A stretch of 64,000 nt of DNA from Gp6-AA40 sp963741135 (GTDB lineage: Bacteria > Acidobacteriota > Vicinamibacteria > Vicinamibacterales > UBA2999), in the NCBI GenBank assembly GCA_963741135.1, contig CAVUHC010000003.1, positions 124,001 to 188,000 on the forward strand, read 5' to 3'. Below the pieces are notes generated by a model. That model made no database searches. It saw only the letters and a list, made by a program, of their open reading frames with translations, and was not told the origin of the DNA. Within the stretch, counting starts at the first letter, position 1; every line of letters begins with the position of its first letter. Both the position numbers and the translations under genes were made by a program. Shown in pieces: positions 51,626 through 60,745 of the stretch.

Positions 51626-53237
51626 GTCAGGGGATGGGTAGCCTCGTCCTCGCCGAGCGGCCCGGTGAGCTCCGGGAGGTGTTTTTCCCACCAGCCCCTG
51701 GCGGCATCGTTGTCCCACCTGCCAGCGGAACCGCTGCGGGCAAGCATCCGAAGCACCTCCTCGGCGTCGTGGGGACGCCGGTGCGGATCCTTCTCGAGGC
51801 ACGCCAGGACGAGATCGTCCAGCTCTCGTGGAATCGGCAGCTCGGTCCGCAGCGAGGGACGGATCGGCGGAGTCTGGAGGTGGTGGACGAACATCTTCAT
51901 CGGCGTGTCCGCCTCGAAGACGAGCACGCCGGTGAGCAGGTAGTAGGCGACGCAGCCAAGCGCATAGACGTCGGCCCGCTGGTCGATGTGGCCCTCATCG
52001 AGAATCACCTCCGGCGCCATGTACGCGGGCGTGCCGGTGGTGCGTCGCTCCCGCCATCAACGTGTGTTGCATGGAACGCTGGTTGTTGAACTTCACCAGG
52101 CCAAAATCGAGCATTTTCGCAAAATCGTAGTCGAGGCCCATGCGGCACACGTACACGTTGGCCGGGGTCACGTCGCGATGCACCAGGCCTCGCGCATGCG
52201 CGTCGGCAAGGGAATGACACATCTGGCGCAGCAGGAACACGGCGCGGTCGACGCGGGGACAGGTCCGAATTCGCGAACGAGCGATTCGAGGTCGCGTCCC
52301 GTGAGCAGCTCCATCACGTAGTAGAAGGTGCCGTCGGCCGTGGCGCCGAAGTCGAACACGCGAATCGTGTGGGGCGAGCTCAACGTCGCCGTGGCCTGCG
52401 CCTCGCGCTCGAAGCGCCGCAGCATGCTCTGTGCGTCGGCCTCGCGACTCGCTCCGAGCAGCTCCGGGCGTATGAGCTTGATTGCTGCGTTGCGCTTCAG
52501 CAGGCTGATGCGTCCCTCGCCACACCTCGCCCATCCCGCCTCGGCCAAGTAATTCGACCAGGTGGTAGCTGCCCATATCGCGCGCCTGGTGAAGCCGGCG
52601 GCCAAGATGGTGGAGGACCTGAGAGGGCAGTATGGCCACGACCGCGCAGGCGTAGTTCGGCATGAACACCACGAAGGTGTAGATCATGGACGGCACGGGC
52701 ATGCCTCGTAGATGCGCGATCCAGATCGCCCAGGGGATCCATCGACGCCGCCACGAACGCGGCGGCGAGCATCTTCCGGGGCGTGGCGGGCATGATCATC
52801 GACCCTACGAGGATGACGACCGTGTTCCAGGACAGGTGCACCGCATCGGTCGCCGGCACTTTCGTCCAGCTGTTGATCAGCGCGACGCCGATGGCATTCG
52901 CGACGAGGTAGAGGAGACCGGCGTTCGTTTTTACCTGGGGCGCGTGTGGCGAATACCGCACATAGAGAAACATGAGACCGGACGCGGCGATCGCGGCAAT
53001 GTCGATCATCACGTTCATGCGGGGCACGACCGCGCCAACCGTCAGCGGCTGCACGACGGTGTTCATCAGCAGTCCATACGTCCAGAGACCAGCGCCCACC
53101 GCGGCGGATATTGCGAGACGACGAACCTGCTCCGCCAGGACGTCGTCCGGCAGACGCTTCCATCCGGCGCGCTCGCGGGCGCCGGGAAGCGCGGTCTGCG
53201 CGCGCGGTTCGATGAGTCTGCTCTTGTGGCTCGTCAT
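51604..53237 (-). CDS. Membrane-anchored Ser/Thr protein kinase (four or more frameshifts)
   Basis: About 540 residues. The N-terminal half holds about six membrane helices (near 53140-52640), an unusual place for a membrane domain in this family, where it normally follows the kinase. The C-terminal half is the kinase: GRGGMGEVWRG P-loop, catalytic Lys in AAIKLIRPE, HRDVTPAN catalytic loop (Lys of HRDxKPxN is Thr), DFG, YMAPE and the later ADVYALGCVAYYLLTG. Shifts are inferred near 52705, 52515, 52260 and 52045. It sits between two transporter genes on the same strand. Confidence 0.8.
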
Positions 53238-53245
53238 GACGGCTC

Positions 53246-55472
53246 CTATACGCCTGTGTCGAGTGGAACGAGTGCGGCGCGGCGCTGCAGCTCCCGGAGA
53301 TTCACGGCGATCGTGTGGTTCGAGCGGAGCAGGTCTGCGATGACTTCGTTACGCGGACGGGCTGTGCGGGTCACCGGACGCCGCTCGATGTACGGCCAGA
53401 GCCGCTCGCGGATCTGCTGGGGAAGAACTTCCTCCAGATACTCGATCGCCGTTCCCTGAAGATGGGGATCGTCGGTGTGCAGGCTGCGAAACGCGATTTG
53501 CATCGGCTCGCGCGGCAGCACGAGCGACAGAACGGTGAACACGTGGGCGAGACTGTCGCCCGCGCGATCGCGCACGAACCGATCGAGCGGTGAATGGCTG
53601 TCGGCAACGTCACCGTCGAGGAGGCGGCGGCTTTCCCACACCGGACGCCCGACCGTGACCTCGCGCAGCACGACGGCGAGCATGCGATCGCCGTCGATCC
53701 TGACGTTTGGATTCTTGTCGACGATTGCCAGCAGCGAGCGCGCGGCCTGGTACCGGACATCGAACCGGAGGTCGTCGAGTCCGAGCGCCACGCCGTCCGC
53801 CGCCCGCTGGGACACGCAGACCGAGAACACCCGCGCGAGGCGGCGCCGGATGGCGAACTCCTGGTTCGGGTCGACCAACGCGTCGACGAGCTCGCCGACG
53901 CGTTGGTCGGCGACCTTGCGCAGCGCGAAGAGCGCGTGCTCGGCAACGGCGTCCCACGCGAGCAACGCGATGGCGTGCGGCACGAGCGACGCGGGCAATC
54001 CGTCGTTCCTCGACAGCACGCGTACGACGCGCTCGCGGTCGCGCGAGCGCAGCGCGAGGATGTCTTGCACCTCGCGATCCATCGGTATCTGTCGCGCCGC
54101 GGCGACCCGTTCCTGGCGCGTGGCGTTCGCGTGGCGGACCCCGGCATCCGCCCGTTCCTGTCCAAGCGCCTTGCGCAGCGTGGTTCCGACCGTCGCGTCA
54201 TCCAGGTCCGAGAGATCGACGCGGTCCGCGCGGTTGAGAAGACTCTTCTCGAGCGTGCGGACGTATCCGCGATTGAGGCGGCTCGCCGCGAAGATTGCCG
54301 CAGCCGAGCACCCCATGCCGAGCGAGAGAATCACCGATGACTGCAGGGCCGGAGCCAACAGGATTGTCAGGCGCACCAGCATGCCGCCCACCGCGTCGCC
54401 GAGGCGATCGAATGCCACGTCGATGATCGACTTCGCGGCACGCTTTTCCGAAGCGGGAATCGGCGTGTAGAAGAGCTCGTAGCCCGCGCGGAAGAGCGAG
54501 CTGCGCAGTACGGATTCACCGCCTCGCGCCACCAATACCGTTCCGAACCCCGGCGCAATAAGGCTGCTGATGCTGCCCGCCAGCAGCGCGATTGAGGGGG
54601 TGCTGGTCGTGAACGCCAATCCGAACCGCGCCAGAACGGCGCTGCTCGACGACGTCTGCACGATGAATGTCAGGAGGCTCGTCCCTGCGTAGTACATGGC
54701 AAAGAAACGGAGGAGGTGATCGCCCCGGCCGAATGCCTCGACTGCGTTTGCCTTGAACAAGTAGTCGATGAGTGCAGCACCCGTGGTGCCGAGCAGGACG
54801 AGTGCCGCGAGGTGGCGGAGGTACGGTGTCTCGGCGAGCCGCCGCAGTCCGGCGCGCGGCGCCGCCGGCTCGATGCGCACATCGTGGGCCCCGCTCAGGC
54901 GGGCCGGCGGGAACGATCCGACCGCCAGGCGTCTCACCATCCAGGCGCTGAGCAGCTGCAATGCCGCCAGCAACGGGAGCATCGCGGGGATGCCAAACAG
55001 CGTTGCGATCCGTTCGGCGACAAGCGCGCTGACAAGGCCGCCGAGCGTACCGGCACCGGCAATCTGACCGAAGCGTTTTTTCGCGGTGTGTGGGTCGAAG
55101 CGTTCGCTCGAGATCAGCCAGAAGCCGGAGGCGAGGAGGGGGCCAACGGCGGAGATGTGCAGGTACACGACGACGGCTCCGACCGACGGGGCCATCGAGC
55201 GGAACAGCCATTCGCAAACAAAGAGAATCGCGCTGGCGACAAACGAGGCCGGCACCAGGACTTCCGGCCGGATCGACCGCGCGGCGCGAACGTTCGCGGC
55301 GACGAGGAGGATTGAAACGACCGAGGTGGCGATCAGCATGTTCGGCAGCGCGCTGAAGTCGAGCGACGTCGAGGAACAGCGCATCGCGCGTCGCCTTGCC
55401 GCTGACGAACTGGGCGCTCACCGCGGCCGCGCAGAGCATCGCCGTCATCATCGGGCGTGGCATCTTTCTCAT
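53246..55472 (-). CDS. ATP/ADP translocase-like transporter with C-terminal HEAT-like domain (one frameshift)
   Basis: About 740 residues. Twelve membrane helices of the NTT type occupy the N-terminal half (FVSGKATRDALFL at the start, as in nucleotide transporters), then a soluble region of about 300 residues that looks like helical HEAT repeats (LAETPYL..; LVDALVDPNQEFAIRRRLARVFSVC; LDRFVRDRAGDSLAHVF). The frame shifts near 55383. It leads a possible operon with the kinase (8 bp) and the other transporter. The HEAT part may be a cyclic-nucleotide or protein-binding regulator. Confidence 0.78.
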
Positions 55473-55502
55473 CTGCGCGACCCTGCCTTTCGGGACCGGG
55501 GA

Positions 55503-55757
55503 CTACTTACCGAACCTGACGGTCGCGGGCGACAGCGTCCCGGACTTCTTGCGACCCGCGGAGATGTAGGGAATCACGGAGGCGTAAGGGCCAGGGGAGC
55601 AGGACCGCGACAGGGAGCAGTTGCGTGCGTTGACCGGCGGTCGGTCGGTCGGACGCCCGAATCGGTCGCCTTTGGATGACTGCTGAGCCAGCGCCGGGGT
55701 GGCCGTGAGCGCGAGGCCCAGGAGCAGCGCGGGAGCGGCGATCTTCATTGCGTTCAT
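55503..55757 (-). CDS. Small secreted protein
   Basis: An 84-residue exported protein: signal peptide ending at ALA, mature part of about 60 residues with two Cys (NCSLSRSC) and basic ends. SD GAGGAAAG. No family recognised. It lies under promoter copy B. Confidence 0.65.
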   Translation of the reverse strand: MNAMKIAAPALLLGLALTATPALAQQSSKGDRFGRPTDRPPVNARNCSLSRSCSPGPYASVIPYISAGRKKSGTLSPATVRFGK

Positions 55758-55948
55758 CGGGCTTTCCTCATTCACACGGTTTCGGGCGCCGGTCCATCCG
55801 ATGCCTTGTCTGACTCTTAACGCGTCAAGTCCACAGATACCCCGCAACATGGCCGGATTTGGCACAAATGTGTGGGTTTCGTGGGAGGAGCGGCAATTTT
55901 CTCGATCTCGTGCCGCCGCCGTGCCGGTAGACTCGGCGTATCCAAGGC
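55758..55948. other. Divergent promoter region
   Basis: Between the small secreted gene and the kinase. It holds ECF-type promoter copy B, which reads toward the secreted gene. Nothing comparable is seen for the kinase direction. Confidence 0.4.
55819..55846 (-). promoter_or_regulatory. ECF-type promoter motif, copy B
   Basis: On the minus strand TGCGGGG-N12-TGACGCGTT, ending 62 bp before the ATG at 55757. Confidence 0.6.
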
Positions 55949-58897
55949 ATGTCATCGCTACACGAGCGCGCGAAGGAGCTCTTTCTGGCGGCGCTCTCTC
56001 GGCCAGCCGGCGAGCGGGGCGCCTTCCTCGCCGATGCCTGCGCAGAGGACGCCGGACTACGAGCCGAAGTCGAGTCGCTCCTTGTGTTTCACGAGGATGA
56101 GCCCGCCAGCATGCCGTCGTCTCCGCCGCCGGCGAAGGAGCCGTTCGCCGCGGGGGATTTGTTTGCGGGACGCTACCGGATGATTGCGCGCACCGGCCGA
56201 GGCGGTATGGGCGACATCTGGCGTGCCGATGACCTCGTGCTCGACACCCAGGTCGCGCTGAAGTTGATCCGCTCGGCGAGCCCGGAAGCGCGCGCACACA
56301 TCATCAAGGAGGTCCGCCTTGCCCGCCAGATCACGCACCCGGCGGTCTGCCGGGTGTTCGACGTCGGAGAGGCAGGCGACGAAGTCTTCTTCTCGATGGA
56401 GTTCGTGCGGGGGGAGGACCTCGCAACCCTGCTGAAACGAGTCGGCCGCTTGCCGTCTGAAAAGGTCATCCAGATCGCGCACGAGCTGTGCGCCGGACTG
56501 GCGTCGGCCCACGCACAGGGTGTCCTGCATCGCGATCTCAAGCCTGCCAATATCCTCATTGACGAAAACGGCATGGTGCGGATCGCCGACTTCGGGATTG
56601 CGATCAGCGCCAATGAGACCGGACAGCACGCAATGATCGGGACGCCGGCTTATATGGCGCCCGAGCAGCTCTCACCCGGCGCAGCACTCTCGGAGCGTAC
56701 CGATGTGTACGCGCTCGGGCTCGTGCTCTACGAGCTCGTGACGGGGCAGCGCGCGGGGAGCCGCTCCGGCACGAGAAGCGATCCGACGCGCCCGTCTCTC
56801 CTCGTGCCGGAGATGAATCCGCACCTCGAGCGCGTCATCCTGCAGGCAATCCCGCTGGATCCTCGCGATCGTCATGCGTCAGCCCTTGCCATGGCAGCTG
56901 GCCTGCCGGATCCCGAGACCGGCAACATGATCGACACGTCGCTCGCGTCGGCGACGCGAAACGGCCGGCGTACGCGGTCGTGGCTGGGCATGGCCGCCGC
57001 AGCGGTGATCGTGGCTGCCGTCGTCGTGGGCGTGCCGCTCTTCGTGTCGCGCGGCGCTGGCGCGTTGACGGCGCGCGACACGATCGTGCTCGCCGACTTC
57101 CTCAACTCGACGGGCGATCCGGTGTTTGACGGCACGCTGAAGGTGGCGCTGGCAGTGGCCCTGGAACAGTCACCGTTCCTGAAGGTGTTTCCAGATGAGC
57201 GGGTCCGTGAGGCTCTGCGGCTCATGGAGCGCGCGCCCGACGAACGCATCACGCGCGCGCTCGCACGCGAGATCGCGCGCCGCGAACAACTCAAGGCGCT
57301 CCTCGCCGGCTCGATCGCCAGCCTCGGCAGCAACTACGTCATCGCGCTCGAGGCCGTCAACGCCGAAACCGGCGACGTGATGGCGCGCGATCAGGTCGAG
57401 GCGGCCAGCAAGGAGGAGGTGCTGACCTCGCTGGGCAGCGCCGCCTCGAGATTGCGGGAAAAGCTCGGCGAGTCGCTTGCGTCGATCCAGCAGTACGACG
57501 TGCCGCTTCCCAGGGCGACGACGCCGTCGCTCGAGGCGCTGCACGCCTACGCGCTGGCGCTCGATCAAGGACGGTTTTCCCCACGCCTCGAATCCATTCC
57601 GCACCTCAAACGGGCCATCGAGCTCGATCCGGACTTCGCGCTTGCGCAGGCCCAGCTCTCGGGGACGTACGCCAATACAGGTCAGTCCGCGCTGGCGCCG
57701 GAGTATTCGCGCAGGGCGTTCGAGCTGCGGGACAGGGTCAGCGAGCGGGAGCGGTTCCTGATCTCGTGGCGGTATTACCGCGATGCCACCCAGGCATGGG
57801 ACAAGGCGCTGGCGCTTGCCCGATCCTGGATGGTCGCATACCCAAGAGAAGCATTCGCGTTCAATAGCTTTGGCTTCGCGGCGTGGTCGCTCGGACAGTA
57901 TCAGCAGGCCATCGAGCCGCTTCGCGAGGGCATCCGGCTCGATCCCAAGTTTGTCACGCTGCCGGAGAATCTCGGCAGAACGCTGCTGGCGCTCAACCGC
58001 TTTGACGAGGTGAAGAAGGTTCTCGAGGATGCGCGGGCGGCGCAGATCGATTACATCGAGCTTCGCCGCGTGGCCTACTTCGTGGCGTTTATCGAGAACG
58101 ACGCGGCGACGATGGCTCGCGAGCTCGAGGTATCCCTCGCGAAGCCGGAAGGGCCCTGGGCGTCCAACTGGGAGCCGCGTGCGTCGGCCTTTGGTGGTCG
58201 CATCGAGAAGGCCCACGAGGAGTTTCGCCGCAGCGTCGATGCGACGAGACAGGCGAATCTTACGGAACTTGCCGGCAGGTACAGCGCCCAGGACGCCGAA
58301 TCTCACGCGGTCGTCGGCCAATGTACGGAGGCCCGAAGCGAGGTCGCGGTGGCGATTCGCCTGAGCCGCGACAACTTCACGCTCGAGTCGGCGGGTCGCA
58401 CGCTGGCTTGGTGCGGCGCCGCAGCCGACGCGTCAAACCTGTCCGGCGAGTTGGCGAGACGCTATCCGGAGGCGATTCTGACGACGCGCGTGATTCTGCC
58501 GGTGATCGCCGCGGCGAATGCCATCAAAGGCGGGCAGCCGGCGCGCGGGCTCGAGTTGCTCGAACCGGTACGACCGTTTGATCACGCACCAGTTTCGGAG
58601 TTCTGGCCCGCTTATCTGAGAGGGCAGGCGCAACTACAGCTGAAACACGGTCCCGAAGCCGCCGCCGAGTTCCAGAGCATCATCGACCACCGCGGTGAGG
58701 TGGCCGACTCGCAACTGTATCCGCTGGCTCACCTCGGGCTCGCCCGCGCGATCGCATTGGGCGGCGACACGGCGAAAGCGCGCCAGGCCTACGAATCCTT
58801 TTTCAAGTGGTGGAAGGACGCCGATCCCGAGCTTCAGCCGATCAAAGAAGCGAGACTGGAACTGGCGCGCCTTATGGCCGTGAATCCACGTTCCTGA
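55949..58897 (+). CDS. Ser/Thr protein kinase with TPR-like periplasmic region
   Basis: A 982-residue kinase of the Pkn type. Order: an N-terminal segment (about 1-60) like those in acidobacterial kinases paired with ECF sigma factors; kinase domain (TGRGGMGDIW, VALKLI, HRDLKPAN, DFG, YMAPEQ; about 75-310); one membrane helix (about 345-367); then about 600 residues outside, beginning with a FlgO/TolB-like segment (DTIVLADFLNSTGDPVFDGTLK) and continuing as tetratricopeptide-like repeats. All catalytic residues are present. It would link an outside signal to cytoplasmic phosphorylation. Its 3' end overlaps the convergent secreted gene by 26 bp. Confidence 0.9.
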   Translation: MSSLHERAKELFLAALSRPAGERGAFLADACAEDAGLRAEVESLLVFHEDEPASMPSSPPPAKEPFAAGDLFAGRYRMIARTGRGGMGDIWRADDLVLDTQVALKLIRSASPEARAHIIKEVRLARQITHPAVCRVFDVGEAGDEVFFSMEFVRGEDLATLLKRVGRLPSEKVIQIAHELCAGLASAHAQGVLHRDLKPANILIDENGMVRIADFGIAISANETGQHAMIGTPAYMAPEQLSPGAALSERTDVYALGLVLYELVTGQRAGSRSGTRSDPTRPSLLVPEMNPHLERVILQAIPLDPRDRHASALAMAAGLPDPETGNMIDTSLASATRNGRRTRSWLGMAAAAVIVAAVVVGVPLFVSRGAGALTARDTIVLADFLNSTGDPVFDGTLKVALAVALEQSPFLKVFPDERVREALRLMERAPDERITRALAREIARREQLKALLAGSIASLGSNYVIALEAVNAETGDVMARDQVEAASKEEVLTSLGSAASRLREKLGESLASIQQYDVPLPRATTPSLEALHAYALALDQGRFSPRLESIPHLKRAIELDPDFALAQAQLSGTYANTGQSALAPEYSRRAFELRDRVSERERFLISWRYYRDATQAWDKALALARSWMVAYPREAFAFNSFGFAAWSLGQYQQAIEPLREGIRLDPKFVTLPENLGRTLLALNRFDEVKKVLEDARAAQIDYIELRRVAYFVAFIENDAATMARELEVSLAKPEGPWASNWEPRASAFGGRIEKAHEEFRRSVDATRQANLTELAGRYSAQDAESHAVVGQCTEARSEVAVAIRLSRDNFTLESAGRTLAWCGAAADASNLSGELARRYPEAILTTRVILPVIAAANAIKGGQPARGLELLEPVRPFDHAPVSEFWPAYLRGQAQLQLKHGPEAAAEFQSIIDHRGEVADSQLYPLAHLGLARAIALGGDTAKARQAYESFFKWWKDADPELQPIKEARLELARLMAVNPRS

Positions 58898-59312
58898 CGG
58901 CGCGTACGATCTTCGCTTTGTAGTCCTTGCCGTCCGGCCGCCGCAGAATGATCTGGTTCCTGTCAACGCAGAGACCGATCGGATCGTTGATCACGAGCCG
59001 TGTCGGGTCGAAATTCCAGAAATTCCCGGACGACTGCGCCGTGTAGCTCATGTCCTCGAGCTGGACGGTGACCGTATACGTCTTTTCGTGTCTCTCGCCC
59101 GATGACGCATCGACGTGCGTTTCCCGCTCGCCGCGTTTGTTTGTCTTCGTCACGACGCGGGTGTGCTTTTCCGCAGGAAAGGTCTCGAGGACTGCGTCGA
59201 CGTCCCTTAACGTCCCAGTTCCGCACTTGTAGGGCACTTCCGCGCTTGCCGGCGGCGGGAAGAGCAGCACCGCGGCAAAGGATCCTGCCAGCAGTAGTTC
59301 GAATCGTTTCAT
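58872..59312 (-). CDS. Secreted hypothetical protein
   Basis: A 146-residue exported protein: signal peptide ending at ASA, then a beta-rich domain with two Cys (PYKCGTG, IGLCVDRN) that may pair. The C-terminal 8 codons overlap the convergent kinase gene. Under promoter copy A. No family recognised. Confidence 0.7.
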   Translation of the reverse strand: MKRFELLLAGSFAAVLLFPPPASAEVPYKCGTGTLRDVDAVLETFPAEKHTRVVTKTNKRGERETHVDASSGERHEKTYTVTVQLEDMSYTAQSSGNFWNFDPTRLVINDPIGLCVDRNQIILRRPDGKDYKAKIVRAVRNVDSRP

Positions 59313-59413
59313 GGTGACTCCTTGTGGAACCGGTGTGGTAACGTCAATCCGGTTTCACCACTCAACGCGTCAATCGAGAGCAAACCCCGCATATCCGCCT
59401 GGAGGGGATAGCG
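59313..59413. other. Divergent region between secreted gene and ECF sigma gene
   Basis: Holds ECF-type promoter copy A, which reads toward the secreted gene. SD GGAGGGG precedes the sigma gene. No second promoter motif is seen for the sigma gene. Confidence 0.4.
59364..59391 (-). promoter_or_regulatory. ECF-type promoter motif, copy A
   Basis: On the minus strand TGCGGGG-N12-TGACGCGTT, ending 52 bp before the ATG at 59312 and lying 23 bp before the ECF sigma gene on the other strand. Confidence 0.6.
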
Positions 59414-59950
59414 ATGTCGTCGACGAAACGTCCAGCCGCGGGCAATGACCTGTTCCCGCTGATGTACGGCGAACTGCGCAAGGTCGCAGGCCGGTACCTC
59501 GGGCGCGAACGGGCCAATCACACGCTTCAGCCGACGGCCCTGGTCAACGAGGCGTGGCTGCGTTTGCAGAAAGACCGCGGCGCGGAGTGGCAGGGCCGCA
59601 CGCACGGGCTGGCGCTGGCGGCACAGGCAATGCGGCGCCTGCTGGTCGATCACGGCCGCCACCAGAAGAGCCATAAGCGGGGAGGCCGCCTTCCTCACGT
59701 GGAACTGGACGATCTGCTCCAGGCAGCATCGACGGCAGCCGTGCCGGTCGAAGACCTCCTTACACTCGAGAGCGCCCTCTCGCGCTTCGAGGCGATCGAC
59801 CCGCGCGGAGCCGAAATCGTCGTTCTGCGATTCTTTTCTGGGCTCTCAGTGCCCGAGGTTGCCGAGCACTTGGGCCTCTCCGTTCGGACCGTCGAAAGCG
59901 ACTGGACCCACGCGCGTGCCTGGCTAAAGCGCGAGCTGTCAGGGAAATAG
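59414..59950 (+). CDS. ECF-family RNA polymerase sigma factor (Acidobacteria/Planctomycetes type)
   Basis: A 178-residue sigma-70-like factor with region 2 (ELRKVAGRYLGRERANHTLQPTALVNEAWLRL, then LLVDHGRH) and region 4 (LRFFSGLSVPEVAEHLGLSVRTVESDWTHARAWL). The sequence fits the TIGR02999-type paralogous group, usually encoded near Pkn kinases as here. No anti-sigma gene adjoins, so control may be by the kinase. It probably recognises the TGCGGGG-N12-TGACGCGTT motifs. Confidence 0.87.
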   Translation: MSSTKRPAAGNDLFPLMYGELRKVAGRYLGRERANHTLQPTALVNEAWLRLQKDRGAEWQGRTHGLALAAQAMRRLLVDHGRHQKSHKRGGRLPHVELDDLLQAASTAAVPVEDLLTLESALSRFEAIDPRGAEIVVLRFFSGLSVPEVAEHLGLSVRTVESDWTHARAWLKRELSGK

Positions 59951-60009
59951 CCCTCGCGCGCCGCGTTCGACTCTTCATGCGACTGGGCGCGGACGACTGG
60001 GTGTAAGTT

Positions 60010-60696
60010 ATGCGCATGCTCACGCCACGAAAAACCTTCCTTCTCGCTCTTCTCCTGCTACTCGCACCCCGCGCCGCCGTCGCTCCGGACGCCCAGGCTG
60101 GCGGGACGCTGCGTCTCTACGTTGCGCGTCACGGCCAGACCGACTGGAACCTCGCGCACCGCCTGCAGGGATGGACCGACCGCCCGCTCGACGACACTGG
60201 GCGGAAACAGGCGATAGATCTCGCGGAAACGCTCAAGGGCGTCCGTCTCGACGCGATCTACTCGAGCACGCTATCGCGCAGTCGCGACACGGCGGAGGCC
60301 GTTGCCGGCTCCAGCATGACGATCAAGAGCCTGCCGGGCCTGCGGGAACGCAACTACGGCAGGTTTCAGGGTGGCTCGGATACCGATCCCGACTATCTGA
60401 AGCGCGTCAATACGTGGGACGACGCGATGGATGGAGGAGAAACGCTCAATCAGTTGCTCGCACGCGCCCGCGAGAGCGTCGAGATGATTCGCCGGGAGCA
60501 TCCCTCGGGCAATGTCCTCATCGTCGCGCACCGCATCACCAACCAGATGATCCTTCGCGCACTGCTCAGTCTCACGCCGGAGCAGGCGGTCAAGATCGAG
60601 CAGGGGAATGACGAGGTGTACCTGGTGGAATTCGATCCGGGCGCGAAGCCGCGGTTATGGAAACTGATACGCGGGGGGAATCTCGGTGATCTCTGA
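60010..60696 (+). CDS. Histidine phosphatase (phosphoglycerate-mutase-like), exported
   Basis: A 228-residue enzyme with signal peptide and the RHG motif VARHGQTDWN (nucleophile His near residue 40), GWTDRPLDDTGRKQA, acid residue in LRERNYGRFQG and the second His in LIVAHRITN. The exported form suggests a phytase- or phosphatase-like role rather than glycolysis. Substrate unknown. Confidence 0.85.
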   Translation: MRMLTPRKTFLLALLLLLAPRAAVAPDAQAGGTLRLYVARHGQTDWNLAHRLQGWTDRPLDDTGRKQAIDLAETLKGVRLDAIYSSTLSRSRDTAEAVAGSSMTIKSLPGLRERNYGRFQGGSDTDPDYLKRVNTWDDAMDGGETLNQLLARARESVEMIRREHPSGNVLIVAHRITNQMILRALLSLTPEQAVKIEQGNDEVYLVEFDPGAKPRLWKLIRGGNLGDL

Positions 60697-60704
60697 TCAA
60701 CCAC

Positions 60705-60729
60705 GAAGGGCGCGAAGCACACGAAGAAA
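60705..60729. repeat. CACGAAG short tandem repeat
   Basis: CACGAAGGGCGCGAAG followed by CACACGAAG, three 8-9 bp units, before the NHL gene and its strong SD (AGGAGGAGGAG). Confidence 0.5.
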
Positions 60730-60745
60730 CTAGGAGGAGGAGCGC

